In this document: one piece after another, positions 49,205-56,997 of the stretch
Layout: every line of letters begins with the position of its first letter
How positions within the stretch are numbered: position 1 is the first letter of the stretch
Source of the DNA: JAKQEM01 sp964391185
Lineage (GTDB): Bacteria > Patescibacteriota > Gracilibacteria > Peribacterales > Peribacteraceae
Assembly (NCBI GenBank): GCA_964391185.1
Contig: CAYMIX010000004.1
Span: 1 to 64,000 of the forward strand
DNA length: 64,000 bases
Direction of reading: 5' to 3'
The notes under the pieces: generated by a model
Told to the model about the DNA's origin: nothing
The model's database searches: none
Seen by the model: the letters and a program-made list of their open reading frames with translations, nothing else
Translations under genes and position numbers: made by a program

Positions 49205-49981
49205 TTATATTTCTTGCTGATTCCTTCGCGCAATAGATGCAGCCATCGGTCTGGAGATTAATCGTGTTCCGAAAATAAGGAATTTGTTTCTGAATCCTGG
49301 AACAATGATTGTTTTTCCTCGGAGACACGCTTTATATCCAATACGTGCAACATCGTCAGCTTGCATGAGAAGTCCGCGGAAGAGACGAGATTTTTTGAGT
49401 CCGGCGTGCATTGCGAATCCTGTGTTGGTTGGCCCAGGGCACAAGCACGTCGCGGTCACGCCTGTTCCTTTGAGTTCATTACTGAGCGCAACGGAAAAGC
49501 TCAGTACATACGCTTTGCTTGCGTAGTACACAGCCATCAATGGTCCTGGTGGGAATGCAGCAGTAGACGCAACGTTCAGGATGCGACCGTGTTTGCGTTT
49601 GATCATCTCTGGAAGTAACGCGCGCGTAAGCATCGTGAGAGCTTTTATATTGAGGTCCATCATGGATGCCAAACTCTCTGCATCTGACTGTGCGAAAAGC
49701 CCGTACTGACCGAAGCCAGCGTTATTGATGAGCATCGTTATAGAAAGCTTCTTCTTCGTGAGTTCTTTCGTGATGCGTTCGATGCTTTCAGGATCAGAAA
49801 GGTCTGCAGCAATGACTATCGCATGAATGCCATGTGCTTTGGTGAGCTCTTTTGCGAGAGCACTCAGTGCATCAGCGGACCTTGCGACGAGCACGAGATC
49901 AGATTTGTCTGCAGCGCAGAGCCGAGCGAATTCTTCTCCCAACCCGCCCGATGCCCCTGTGATCAATGTGATCTCTTTCAT
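49205..49981 (-). CDS. Short-chain dehydrogenase/reductase
   Basis: 258-aa Rossmann enzyme. Cofactor motif LITGASGGLGEEFARLC, VIAADLSDPESIERI, MLINNAGFGQYG, catalytic Ser in NVASTAAFPPGPLMAVY and Tyr-x3-Lys in YYASKAYVLS, then LCPGPTNTGF. NADP preference is suggested by the basic VARSADAL after strand 2. The C-terminal tail is basic. TACAAT (49989-49994, minus strand) ends 7 nt before the ATG. Substrate unknown. Confidence 0.93.
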   Translation of the reverse strand: MKEITLITGASGGLGEEFARLCAADKSDLVLVARSADALSALAKELTKAHGIHAIVIAADLSDPESIERITKELTKKKLSITMLINNAGFGQYGLFAQSDAESLASMMDLNIKALTMLTRALLPEMIKRKHGRILNVASTAAFPPGPLMAVYYASKAYVLSFSVALSNELKGTGVTATCLCPGPTNTGFAMHAGLKKSRLFRGLLMQADDVARIGYKACLRGKTIIVPGFRNKFLIFGTRLISRPMAASIARRNQQEI

Positions 49982-50023
49982 AAGAAAGATTGTAGGGGCA
50001 CGGGTGGCAAAAGCCGATGTACA

Positions 50024-50104
50024 TCAGCTGAGGATGAAGTATAAGAATCCCCAGCCGCCGCCGAAGATGGCTGCGATTACTAAAGCTATAAGTAGTTTGC
50101 GCAT
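50024..50104 (-). CDS. Possible 26-aa membrane microprotein
   Basis: MRKLLIALVIAAIFGGGWGF plus LYFILS, then TGA: a positively charged start and one membrane helix with a Gly-rich centre. It lies in the gap between two minus-strand genes and overlaps nothing. TTATAG lies a few nt upstream of the ATG. Short, but the codon pattern and composition are protein-like. Confidence 0.45.
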   Translation of the reverse strand: MRKLLIALVIAAIFGGGWGFLYFILS

Positions 50105-50138
50105 ATGCCCTATAAGACGACGGAGCTTGGTAAAGCTG

Positions 50139-50792
50139 TCACGGCACATTCTTGTTCACTTCATCAATCACTTTCTCGAGCATGTGTTTAAGTTGCTTTC
50201 GACGTTTTTCTTGAAAGTGATAAATAACGAGTGCAGCAACGATAGCGCCGATCATGTTTGCGATGAGGTCCCAGCCTGTGTTTGTGTAACCGCCGACGTT
50301 TGTATTGGGAATAAGTAGTGTTGCGACGAATTCAATGATTTCATTGAGTGCGCCCAGACCCATACCTGCGAGTAAGCAGAGTGTAAGAACTCCTGCAGTT
50401 GGGAGAGATTTCGGGAGTAGAGCGTGCAATGTCTGCCAGGAAACCCATGTGGCAATGCCGAATCCGTACGAGTGCACAAATTGATCGTATTTAAAGTAAT
50501 TGGGGATAATCCACCAGCTATAGAGAACGTGTTTGTCGCCGCTGACGAGCCAGTCATCAGGAACGGGAACAAGCCCGCCCATCATATGAAGAAGCCCCCA
50601 GATACTCAGGCACCACAGTGCACCTTTGCTGAGATTCACGCGACGATGCAGGCTTGCGACGAGCAACGCCAACACCAACATCACGATGATGTAAAAGACA
50701 AACTCCCAGTTTTGCGTGCGGAAGGCAAAAACGGTGGCAAGGCCGATATACCCAAGCGTGAATGCTGCGACCGGCCGTATGGAGTTGTGCAT
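50139..50792 (-). CDS. DUF2238/YjdF-like membrane protein
   Basis: 217 aa with about six helices (VAAFTLGYIGLATVFAF, VFYIIVMLVLALLVASL, ALWCLSIWGLLHMMGGLVPV, IATWVSWQTLHALLP, VLTLCLLAGMGLGALNEIIE, WDLIANMIGAIVAALVIYHF). The KYDQFVHSYGFG and NEIIEF..TNTGWDLIAN blocks are diagnostic for DUF2238 (YjdF). Function unknown. I use the ATG at 50792 because GATACT ends 7 nt before it; the GTG at 50807 precedes that box. Confidence 0.88.
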   Translation of the reverse strand: MHNSIRPVAAFTLGYIGLATVFAFRTQNWEFVFYIIVMLVLALLVASLHRRVNLSKGALWCLSIWGLLHMMGGLVPVPDDWLVSGDKHVLYSWWIIPNYFKYDQFVHSYGFGIATWVSWQTLHALLPKSLPTAGVLTLCLLAGMGLGALNEIIEFVATLLIPNTNVGGYTNTGWDLIANMIGAIVAALVIYHFQEKRRKQLKHMLEKVIDEVNKNVP

Positions 50793-50911
50793 GGCCAGGA
50801 GTATCACGTGATGACCGGTTTATCGCAAATGCTTGCTGTATACCTTGCTTGTGCAACGCTGTAATATGTGGCGCTGATATTCGTCCTCATACCTGTCTAC
50901 CCCTCCTTTGT

Positions 50912-51796
50912 ATGAAGATCCCTTTGCCTTCCCATGTCGGCATGTTTGCCCTCACAGGTGTTCTCGTCGTAGCGCCAGTACTCGCGGTGACGACGATGTT
51001 CGCACAGCCGTTTTATTGTGATCCATACACGCAGAATTGTGGAACGGTGAATAATCAGAATACGTACAATCCATATCTGACGAACCCAAACTTGGGTGCC
51101 CAGCAACATGCGTACAACGAAGCGTTTAATAATTTCTACACGCAGTATCGCAATCAACCCGTCCGAATGGACATCGGTCCGGGCGGACCGAATGGGAATA
51201 ATCAAAACCATGGTCAGGTGAATCAGCCGGTAGACCAGAGTTGGTTGCAGCGATCTTCTGCACGTTCGAGGAGTTTGATCAATTATCAAGATCCGATCTA
51301 TCCACCATATGGTGAGAATGGAACGTCGTTTGGTTACCCGTATCAGGGATATAACCCAAATTATTATGGATCAACGAGTTCGGCTCGTTCATCTGTGTAC
51401 TACGCACAGTCAACGAATATGAATATGTGGGTGCAGTACCTGAGCCAGGAGCGTTATATGGAGTGTATGCAGGATGTGGTGGAGCGTCGTGAACAGGATG
51501 TGCAAGATGTGTATGGTGATTATCATCGTCAGTATGAACAATTGCTGCTCGAACGATCACAGGGTCGCATAACAACATGGCAGATAACCGATAGCAGGCG
51601 TCGTCGTGATAGAGAACGTCAGGTGGATCGCGATTTCCGCGAACGTTTCCGCGACCTGGAACGTTGGCTCGATGATCGCGAAGATGACATCGAAGACGCG
51701 TACCGCAACGATAGCCGTGAGTGTGATCGCGTGCGCAAAGAAATGGAGCGACAGGAGCGTGACCAGGAACGCGAATTGCAACGTGCGAGTAGATAA
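50912..51796 (+). CDS. Secreted Asn/Tyr-rich protein with an Arg/Asp/Glu coiled tail
   Basis: 294 aa. Signal peptide (LPSHVGMFALTGVLVVAPVL AVT), then about 150 residues rich in Asn, Gln, Tyr, Pro and Gly (NNQNTYNPYLTNPNLGAQQH), Ser/Arg patches and a C-terminal 110-residue charged helix (RRRRDRERQVDRDFRERFRD, WLDDREDDIEDAYRNDSREC). The tail looks like a single long alpha-helix or coiled coil. Unrecognised; the design suggests an extracellular adhesive or surface filament protein. Confidence 0.78.
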   Translation: MKIPLPSHVGMFALTGVLVVAPVLAVTTMFAQPFYCDPYTQNCGTVNNQNTYNPYLTNPNLGAQQHAYNEAFNNFYTQYRNQPVRMDIGPGGPNGNNQNHGQVNQPVDQSWLQRSSARSRSLINYQDPIYPPYGENGTSFGYPYQGYNPNYYGSTSSARSSVYYAQSTNMNMWVQYLSQERYMECMQDVVERREQDVQDVYGDYHRQYEQLLLERSQGRITTWQITDSRRRRDRERQVDRDFRERFRDLERWLDDREDDIEDAYRNDSRECDRVRKEMERQERDQERELQRASR

Positions 51797-51848
51797 TGCG
51801 AAAGTTTCTTGTGCACTTTAAGCGCGACATTCGTCAGTTCTGGCACTT

Positions 51849-51876
51849 TGCTTTAGTGCACTAAAGAGCTACATCT
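51849..51876 (+). repeat. Dispersed GCTTTAGTGC...AAAGAGCTA repeat, copy 1
   Basis: GCTTTAGTGCACTAAAGAGCTACATC. Related copies: 57212-57239 (TGCTTCAGTGCTTTACAGAG) and 58457-58486 (GCTTTAGTGCTTTAAAGAGC). Each is a small palindrome in intergenic DNA. Confidence 0.6.
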
Positions 51877-51911
51877 TGTCAGGTGGTTTGTGAGGGTTAT
51901 CTTGGGTGCAT

Positions 51912-52679
51912 ATGCGTACCTCCCCCCTCATTATCTTAGGTTTTATCATTTTACCGTTGGCTGCCAACGCGGCCACTATTGATCGCTCCACCGTTGTGAA
52001 ACCGACGCGCGGTGTGTATCAGCAATCCACTAACACGCCATTAAAATATAAAAGCCCAAAGGACTCACTTCCTGCTGTCACACAGAAGCCGTACACATCT
52101 ATCAACAACCCCTATAAGTTTTCCTATCCGAGCAATTGGAAGACATATGACTTTGTGAAAAACCGCGGCGTTTCAGTATTTCCGATTGATGACAAAATGA
52201 GCGTCAGCGGCAAGCGCTTGAGTGTGATTAAATTAGGTATCATCCCGATTGCTGACAAAAAGGATTATTCGCTTGAGGAAATCGAAACGTACTTTTTGAC
52301 ACACGCAACATTGTCTACAGAGACGAAGCTTGCAGACTGGTATATCCCATCATTCGGTTTCATTAGTTCTGAAGATTCAACATTGTTGGGACACACAGCG
52401 AAGAAATACATGTACACGGGTGAATGGCAGAGCAAGAAATATAAAGCTATCGAATATATAACCTCGTTCAATAAGAATTTGTATGTAGTGACATATCAGG
52501 TTGAACCAACATATTTTGATACTGATTTGCCTGTATTCGAAAGCCTTTTCAAGACTATAAAATTAAAGTCTGCAAAAGCTACAAGTGCTTCATCTACTAC
52601 TAAGAGTAATGCAGTCAGGAAAACGACGGTGAAATCTTTAGCAAAATCTTCATCAACGTCTTCTGTACAATTCAAGTAA
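51912..52679 (+). CDS. Secreted protein of a tandem paralogous pair (first copy)
   Basis: 255 aa. Signal peptide RTSPLIILGFIILPLAANAA, then the shared block VTQKPYTSINNPYKFSYPSN, WKTYDFVKNRGVSVFPIDD, a middle alpha/beta region and a Ser/Thr/Lys-rich tail. The NPYKFSYPSNW phrase recalls PsbP/PsaE-like secreted domains (DUF1795 type), but assignment is tentative. I prefer the ATG at 51912 over the GTG at 51906, because the second copy aligns from there (MRT). Confidence 0.82.
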   Translation: MRTSPLIILGFIILPLAANAATIDRSTVVKPTRGVYQQSTNTPLKYKSPKDSLPAVTQKPYTSINNPYKFSYPSNWKTYDFVKNRGVSVFPIDDKMSVSGKRLSVIKLGIIPIADKKDYSLEEIETYFLTHATLSTETKLADWYIPSFGFISSEDSTLLGHTAKKYMYTGEWQSKKYKAIEYITSFNKNLYVVTYQVEPTYFDTDLPVFESLFKTIKLKSAKATSASSTTKSNAVRKTTVKSLAKSSSTSSVQFK

Positions 52680-52739
52680 GAAAGTAGATGTAAAGAACCT
52701 CCGTCTTGTAATGAATGGCGTGCGCATTATCCTAAGGGG

Positions 52740-53528
52740 GTGCGTACGCTTTCTCTGAGTCTTTTGGTTCTGATCATGCTGCCGCTTGCTGCAGATGCAG
52801 CGTATTTCAAGCTTCCATCGGTCACGAAGCCCACACGCAACCAGTATCAGATCACGTCAAAACAGCTGGTGAAAAAGAGCAGGTCTTCTTCGTTGTCGGT
52901 TACGCAGAAGCCATACACATCGATCAATAATCCATTCATATTTTCATACCCAAGTGATTGGGAAACGTATGACTTGGTGAAGAATAGGGGAGTGACAATT
53001 TCGCCGAAAGATGATGGCGTGACCCTGAAAAGTCAGCGCCCGAGCCAAGTCGCGTTCACGGTCGATACTGGCGCAAAGAAGAAAGAATATTCTGTGACAG
53101 AACTCGATCAGTATTTTATGAATAAGGCGACACTTGCCGGTGAAAGCAAGCTGATCGATTGGTATATTCCCTCCTTCAAACTCATATCGTCGGACGACGA
53201 CACATTATTTGAGAAACCCGCGAAGCGATACGTGTATGAAGCAGAAATCGAAAGCAAAAAATTTAAAGTTCTTACATTTTTCTCCGTATTCGACGGTAAA
53301 TTCTATCGCGTGTCGTTCCGTGCAGAACCAGAAAATTATGATGCTGATAGTGCCGTCTTCTTCCAGAAGATATTCCCATCTCTTCGCTTGAGTGACGCGG
53401 TGTTTAGTAGTTCATCTTCCAAAATAAGTAGGACGCTCTTGCGCGTGCAAAAGCGAACGTCATCTGCGAAGTCACATTCGAGCTATTCGTCGGTGAGTTC
53501 CGGGAGCCGTTATTCGTCTGATTCGTAG
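52740..53528 (+). CDS. Secreted protein of a tandem paralogous pair (second copy)
   Basis: 262 aa with a GTG start. Signal peptide RTLSLSLLVLIMLPLAADAA, then VTQKPYTSINNPFIFSYPSD, WETYDLVKNRGVTISPKDD and LIDWYIPSFKLISSDDDTLF, parallel to LADWYIPSFGFISSEDSTLL in the first copy. The tail is Ser-rich (SSSSKISRTLLRVQ, SSYSSVSSGSRYSSDS). TATCCT ends 6 nt before the GTG, which supports this unusual start. Gene duplication followed by divergence of the middle region and tail. Confidence 0.82.
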   Translation: MRTLSLSLLVLIMLPLAADAAYFKLPSVTKPTRNQYQITSKQLVKKSRSSSLSVTQKPYTSINNPFIFSYPSDWETYDLVKNRGVTISPKDDGVTLKSQRPSQVAFTVDTGAKKKEYSVTELDQYFMNKATLAGESKLIDWYIPSFKLISSDDDTLFEKPAKRYVYEAEIESKKFKVLTFFSVFDGKFYRVSFRAEPENYDADSAVFFQKIFPSLRLSDAVFSSSSSKISRTLLRVQKRTSSAKSHSSYSSVSSGSRYSSDS

Positions 53529-53625
53529 AGGACAAAACGCCAAAGGAATTTGGGTGAGTTTGATTCCTGCATTCGTGATGGTGGTGTTTTGGTTGTGGCT
53601 GAGCCAACAGCCGTTTAGTTGATGA

Positions 53626-53988
53626 CTACATTTTAAATCCTGGCACCAAACGCATCTCCCGATGTATCAATTGCATTTGATCTTCAAGACTTTTCCATTT
53701 ATCAGAGCTTTCGTTATATTCCAATTGCTTCTCGGCCAAAATTTGGATTTCATTTTTAGCTTCTTCAGAAATAGCGCTTTGTATAGCGAGCAGTTGCGCA
53801 GTCACATTTTCAGGAAGCATACCTCTGAATTCTTTCTGCAGAACTACGGCTTGAGTTCTTGCAGCAGTTGCAGCTGCATTAATTTCTGATCCTGGCAATT
53901 TGGTCATTTCGTCCATGTGACCGATGAATTCGGTTATTTGCTGTCCAAGGACTTCGTATTCTTCATTGTGTTCGGATGATTCAGGCAT
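53626..53988 (-). CDS. Hypothetical helical protein, 120 aa
   Basis: Acidic, all-helical: NEEYEVLGQQITEFIGHMDE, AATAARTQAVVLQKEFRGML, IQSAISEEAKNEIQILAEKQ, SLEDQMQLIHREMRL. Likely a helical bundle or coiled coil; no family recognised. TATGGT (53995-54000, minus strand) ends 6 nt before the ATG. Confidence 0.7.
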   Translation of the reverse strand: MPESSEHNEEYEVLGQQITEFIGHMDEMTKLPGSEINAAATAARTQAVVLQKEFRGMLPENVTAQLLAIQSAISEEAKNEIQILAEKQLEYNESSDKWKSLEDQMQLIHREMRLVPGFKM

Positions 53989-54078
53989 AGGTTGACCATA
54001 CTCTCCATCAGAGGCACAAGGAAATGAGCATGGGCGAGGGTCGACAGAGGCTTGAAAATGGCTATAGTACGTGCACTT

Positions 54079-54154
54079 GGGTCGGTAGCTCAGCTGGTAG
54101 AGCAGTGCCCTTTTAAGGCATTGGCCGCGGGTTCGAATCCCGCCCGACCCACCA
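54079..54154 (+). tRNA. tRNA-Lys (anticodon TTT), CCA encoded
   Basis: Acceptor GGGTCGG/CCGACCC, D arm GCTC..GAGC, anticodon stem GTGCC/GGCAT (one mismatch-type pair) with loop CTTTTAA, T arm GCGGG TTCGAAT CCCGC, ACCA. Its 3' end (CCCGACCCACCA) recurs at 55682-55693, and a recombinase remnant abuts it. Confidence 0.95.
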
Positions 54155-54470
54155 TGACACCCTTTTTCAAGGGGTCATTTCCATGTTTTCCGCTTTCCGA
54201 TGGGATCACATCGGTTCGACCCACTGGAATTGCTCCGGTAATAGCCATCGGATCGAATCGGAAGAACACCTTTGCGCGACGTTCCTGCTCGTTATCGGTG
54301 ACTTCGATGCGATCCACAAGGACATCAACGACTCTCTGTTTATCGGAATAACTGAGCCTCCGAACTTTCTTGAACTGCTTCGCGAACACGCGGACCTGAT
54401 CCTTTGCGATCTGATACTGACCGAGCTGTGTGATTCTTCCTTCGAGCTCAGTCTTTTGCGCAACGCCCTC
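54155..54470 (-). pseudogene. Remnant of a large serine recombinase (C-terminal part)
   Basis: Reading down from 54470 the frame gives AQKTELEGRITQLGQYQIAK, DQVRVFAKQFKKVRRLSYSD, KQRVVDVLVDRIEVTDNEQE and RRAKVFFRFDPMAI. This is the coiled-coil and C-terminal segment typical of large serine recombinases (KR.vv..LvdrIev). An in-frame TAG lies directly upstream, and the catalytic and DNA-binding domains are missing. The fragment runs into the tRNA-Lys 3' end, where the element presumably integrated. Confidence 0.7.
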
Positions 54471-54476
54471 CTACAC

Positions 54477-54965
54477 ATGCTCCTCGGTATTATCTCCGAT
54501 ACCCACGAACATATTGAGAATATTGAGAAGGCAAAACGTCTCTTTGCCTCAAAGGGAGTGTCTCCCATTATTCACCTAGGAGATTATTGTGCTGGACCCT
54601 CTGTTCGTGCATTCGCTGGTGCAAAGATCATCGGTATTCTCGGGAACAACGATGGCGATCACCTGCGTCTCGAACAGAACTTCAAGCAAATAGGAGGAGA
54701 TTTCCGATGGGAATTCTGTGTGCTGGAGTTCGATGGCCTCAAGATTGCCTGTTACCACGGTACTGTCCCTGAAATCACAGAGGCCCTCATCAGGTGCAAG
54801 AAGTACGATGTCGTGCTGTCCGGGCACACGCACGAATCTTCTCTCGATACGAGAGACGGGGTACTCGCATTGAATCCGGGGAGTGCGCATGGTTTCGAGA
54901 GGGCAGCAACAGTTGCGATCCTTGATACAAAAACAAAACAGGCAGAGATCATCACGTTGTCATAG
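54477..54965 (+). CDS. YfcE/MJ0936-type metallophosphoesterase
   Basis: 162 aa. Calcineurin-like motifs: MLLGIISDTHEHIENI (DxH), IIHLGDYCAG (GDx), GILGNNDGDHLR (GNND/GNHD), ACYHGTVPE (HG) and VVLSGHTHESSL (GHTH). Binuclear metal centre complete. Small members hydrolyse cyclic nucleotides or phosphodiesters. The frame extends upstream to 54183, but that part is antisense to the recombinase remnant; the start is at 54477. Lies inside the tRNA-Lys-flanked segment. Confidence 0.9.
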   Translation: MLLGIISDTHEHIENIEKAKRLFASKGVSPIIHLGDYCAGPSVRAFAGAKIIGILGNNDGDHLRLEQNFKQIGGDFRWEFCVLEFDGLKIACYHGTVPEITEALIRCKKYDVVLSGHTHESSLDTRDGVLALNPGSAHGFERAATVAILDTKTKQAEIITLS

Positions 54966-54979
54966 TAGAATAGGATTCG

Positions 54980-55594
54980 ATGAGCACCGATCCCACACAA
55001 CAATTCTACGAATCTCATGTTCGTGAATACGAAGAGCAGACTCTCAATTTGCTGCCCCAGAGCTTTCTTCAAAAGTTCATGGAGACCCTGCCACGCAATT
55101 GCAGAATTCTCGATGTGGGATGCGCCTTCGGCCGGGATTCGGCAGTACTTGCCGAACATGGCTTCAGAGTGACTGGAGTTGATTATGCTGCGGCTTTGAT
55201 TGAACGGGCAAAGCAGCGAGTTCTGAACGTCGAGTTCCTTGTTGCTGATATGCGTGAGCTTCCATTCCATTCCGGATCCTTCGATGGCATCTGGGCGTAC
55301 ATGAGCCTTCTCCATCTGCAAAAGAGTGAAGTCCCTGCGGTTCTTCAAGAATTCGCTCATGTTCTTGCCCCGAAGGGCCTCCTAGCGCTCGGCATGAAGG
55401 TAGGACAAGGAGAAGGATATATCAGCGATCAACGGTACGGCGGGGCGCAGAAATACTTCGCGAACTTCGAGGTGGATGAAATGCACGAACTCCTGCAACG
55501 GGCAGGATTCGAGGTACTGGAGAGTGCTGTGCGGGAGCGCCAACTCCCGTATCAGGATCTTCCTGTGATGGAGATCCTGTCTCGAAGGGGCTGA
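54980..55594 (+). CDS. Class I SAM-dependent methyltransferase
   Basis: 204 aa. Motif I RILDVGCAFGRDSAVLAE, acidic residue in VTGVDYAAALIERAK, motif II/III VEFLVADMRELPFHSGSFDG and IWAYMSLLHLQKSEVPAVLQ, then LLALGMKVGQGEGYI. Type-11-like small-molecule or protein methyltransferase; substrate unknown. TAGAAT (54966-54971) ends 8 nt before the ATG. Second gene of the segment between the tRNA-Lys 3' repeats. Confidence 0.92.
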   Translation: MSTDPTQQFYESHVREYEEQTLNLLPQSFLQKFMETLPRNCRILDVGCAFGRDSAVLAEHGFRVTGVDYAAALIERAKQRVLNVEFLVADMRELPFHSGSFDGIWAYMSLLHLQKSEVPAVLQEFAHVLAPKGLLALGMKVGQGEGYISDQRYGGAQKYFANFEVDEMHELLQRAGFEVLESAVRERQLPYQDLPVMEILSRRG

Positions 55595-55681
55595 TCTGCC
55601 TCACACTCGTGAACCGGGGCATGTTATTCTGCCGCACGGCAAGGGGGGTAACGAACATCCAGAGAAAATGGACCTTCTCCT

Positions 55682-55693
55682 CCCGACCCACCA
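55682..55693 (+). other. Putative attachment-site copy of the tRNA-Lys 3' end
   Basis: CCCGACCCACCA, identical to the last 12 bases of tRNA-Lys (54143-54154), in the same orientation 1.5 kb downstream. Between the two lie the recombinase remnant, the phosphoesterase and the methyltransferase. This is the expected geometry of attL/attR of a small island. A 12-bp match including CCA has some chance probability. Confidence 0.55.
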
Positions 55694-55731
55694 CTGGACA
55701 AGGTAATATGAATTGATATAATAAATTTCTT

Positions 55732-55980
55732 ATGACGGAATGGCAAGATGACAGAGACGGCCTATTGGTAGACAACATCATGGCTACTCTTCGCGAGGGC
55801 AAGGAAGTCAGACTGGCATATCAAAATAGTGATCCGAATACTGTGAATGAAGTTAAAGAAGCTCTGGGGGATTTGTATCGGAGTACATACGGTGAAGATA
55901 TTCAGATTACTTCAATGGTCAGAGATATCAGTGGCGATCTGCATGTTGTTTTTCAGTGTAAAAGAGAAGAGAACGAATAA
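55732..55980 (+). CDS. Hypothetical protein, 82 aa
   Basis: Acidic alpha/beta protein: DDRDGLLVDNIMATLREGKE, AYQNSDPNTVNEVKEALGDL, ITSMVRDISGDLHVVFQCKR. No family recognised. Extended -10 box TGATATAAT (TATAAT 55717-55722) ends 9 nt before the ATG, so probably leaderless. It lies just outside the tRNA-Lys repeat. Confidence 0.68.
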   Translation: MTEWQDDRDGLLVDNIMATLREGKEVRLAYQNSDPNTVNEVKEALGDLYRSTYGEDIQITSMVRDISGDLHVVFQCKREENE

Positions 55981-55997
55981 TTGAGGATCGATCCTAT

Positions 55998-56027
55998 TGT
56001 CACCCTTCGACTACGCTCAGGGTGACA
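55998..56027. repeat. TGTCACCCT...AGGGTGACA palindrome upstream of tatD
   Basis: TGTCACCCTTCGACTACGCT continuing CAGGGTGACA: perfect 9-bp arms around TCGACTACGCTC. Very similar CCTTCGACT-CGCTCAGGGTGACA palindromes are dispersed repeats in many bacterial genomes (general knowledge). It lies 16 nt before the tatD start. Confidence 0.65.
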
Positions 56028-56042
56028 CTGTAAGGTATGCCT

Positions 56043-56807
56043 ATGATCGACTCTCACTGCCACCTCGCGGACACACAATTCTCTGAAGACCTTTCTGATG
56101 TTCTCAAGCGTGCGAAGGCTGCAGGTATCCACACCATGGTAACGATTGCCGATTCGATTCCTGAAGCAGAAGATTGTGTGAAGCTCGCAGGGAAACATAA
56201 GAATATTTTCTGCACAGTTGGCGTACATCCGCACAATGCAAAAGAGTGGAAAAGAGGGGATAGCGACCTACTGAAAGACATGGTCAGTGGTTCCAAGAAA
56301 GTCCGTGCGATCGGAGAGATTGGGTTGGATTACCACTATGATCATTCACCACGCGATACGCAGCGCGGAGTGTTCCTCGAACAGCTCACACTCTCACGTG
56401 AATTAGGATTACCTGCAGTCGTACATTCCAGAGAGGCGATCAAGGATGTGGAGACGATCATCCGTGAAGTAGAGCCTCTGCAAGTGGTTATCCATTGCTG
56501 CACGGAGAAATGGGACGATGTCGCGTGGCTCGTAGAGCTCGGGCATTTCCTTTCGTTCACGGGCATCGCGACGTATGCGAAATCGAAAGATATTCATGAG
56601 ACAATCAAAAACTGTCCTCTCGAACAAATGATGATCGAAACGGATAGCCCGTACCTCGCACCAGAACCACATCGTGGAAAAAGAAATGAACCAGCGTATG
56701 TGGTAGAAGTCGCAAAACACGTCGCGAAGCTCAAAGATGTTTCCGTGGAAGAAGTAGAGAAGGCTACAACAAAGAATGCGATGGAGTTTTTTGGCTTACC
56801 CAACTAA
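56043..56807 (+). CDS. tatD: TatD-family metal-dependent hydrolase
   Basis: 254-aa TIM-barrel deoxyribonuclease-like hydrolase. Metal ligands and motifs: MIDSHCHLADTQF, FCTVGVHPHNAKEW, IGEIGLDYHYDHSPRD, PAVVHSREAIKD, VIHCCTEKWDD, ETDSPYLAPEPHRGKRNEPA. TAAGGT (56031-56036) ends 6 nt before the ATG at 56043, which gives the canonical N-terminus; the in-frame ATG at 56037 lies too close to the box. YcfH/TatD branch, with roles in DNA repair or quality control. Confidence 0.94.
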   Translation: MIDSHCHLADTQFSEDLSDVLKRAKAAGIHTMVTIADSIPEAEDCVKLAGKHKNIFCTVGVHPHNAKEWKRGDSDLLKDMVSGSKKVRAIGEIGLDYHYDHSPRDTQRGVFLEQLTLSRELGLPAVVHSREAIKDVETIIREVEPLQVVIHCCTEKWDDVAWLVELGHFLSFTGIATYAKSKDIHETIKNCPLEQMMIETDSPYLAPEPHRGKRNEPAYVVEVAKHVAKLKDVSVEEVEKATTKNAMEFFGLPN

Positions 56808-56832
56808 CATTCGTGCTCATCGCCCTTGTAGG

Positions 56833-56910
56833 TTATCGGCCTTCGTCTATGGACTACGGCCGACAGGCCTCCTAGACCGCTGGCCTCCGACCTGCCCACC
56901 GAAGCCATAA
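56833..56910. repeat. REP-like palindromes before tRNA-Arg
   Basis: ATCGGCCTTCGTCTATGG, ACTACGGCCGACAGGCC, AGACCGCTGGCCTCCGACC, CCTGCCCACCGAAGCC: words of the same two palindrome types as 21531-21637, in opposite orientation. No coding potential. Confidence 0.5.
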
Positions 56911-56920
56911 GGAATATTTT

Positions 56921-56997
56921 GTGCCTGTAGTTCAATTGGATAGAGCGTCGCCCTCCGAAGGCGAAGGTTGTGGGTTCAAATCCCGCCAGGCACACCA
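56921..56997 (+). tRNA. tRNA-Arg (anticodon CCG), CCA encoded
   Basis: Acceptor GTGCCTG/CAGGCAC, anticodon stem TCGCC/GGCGA with loop CTCCGAA (anticodon CCG), T arm GTGGG TTCAAAT CCCGC, ACCA. The following 57000-57276 has no gene: short palindromes, a TTC-arm-like GGTTCAATTCC and the repeat at 57212-57239. Confidence 0.94.

Noticed and set aside
54183..54476. N-terminal extension of the phosphoesterase frame
   Set aside because: It is the antisense of the recombinase remnant; the calcineurin-like domain starts exactly at the ATG at 54477.
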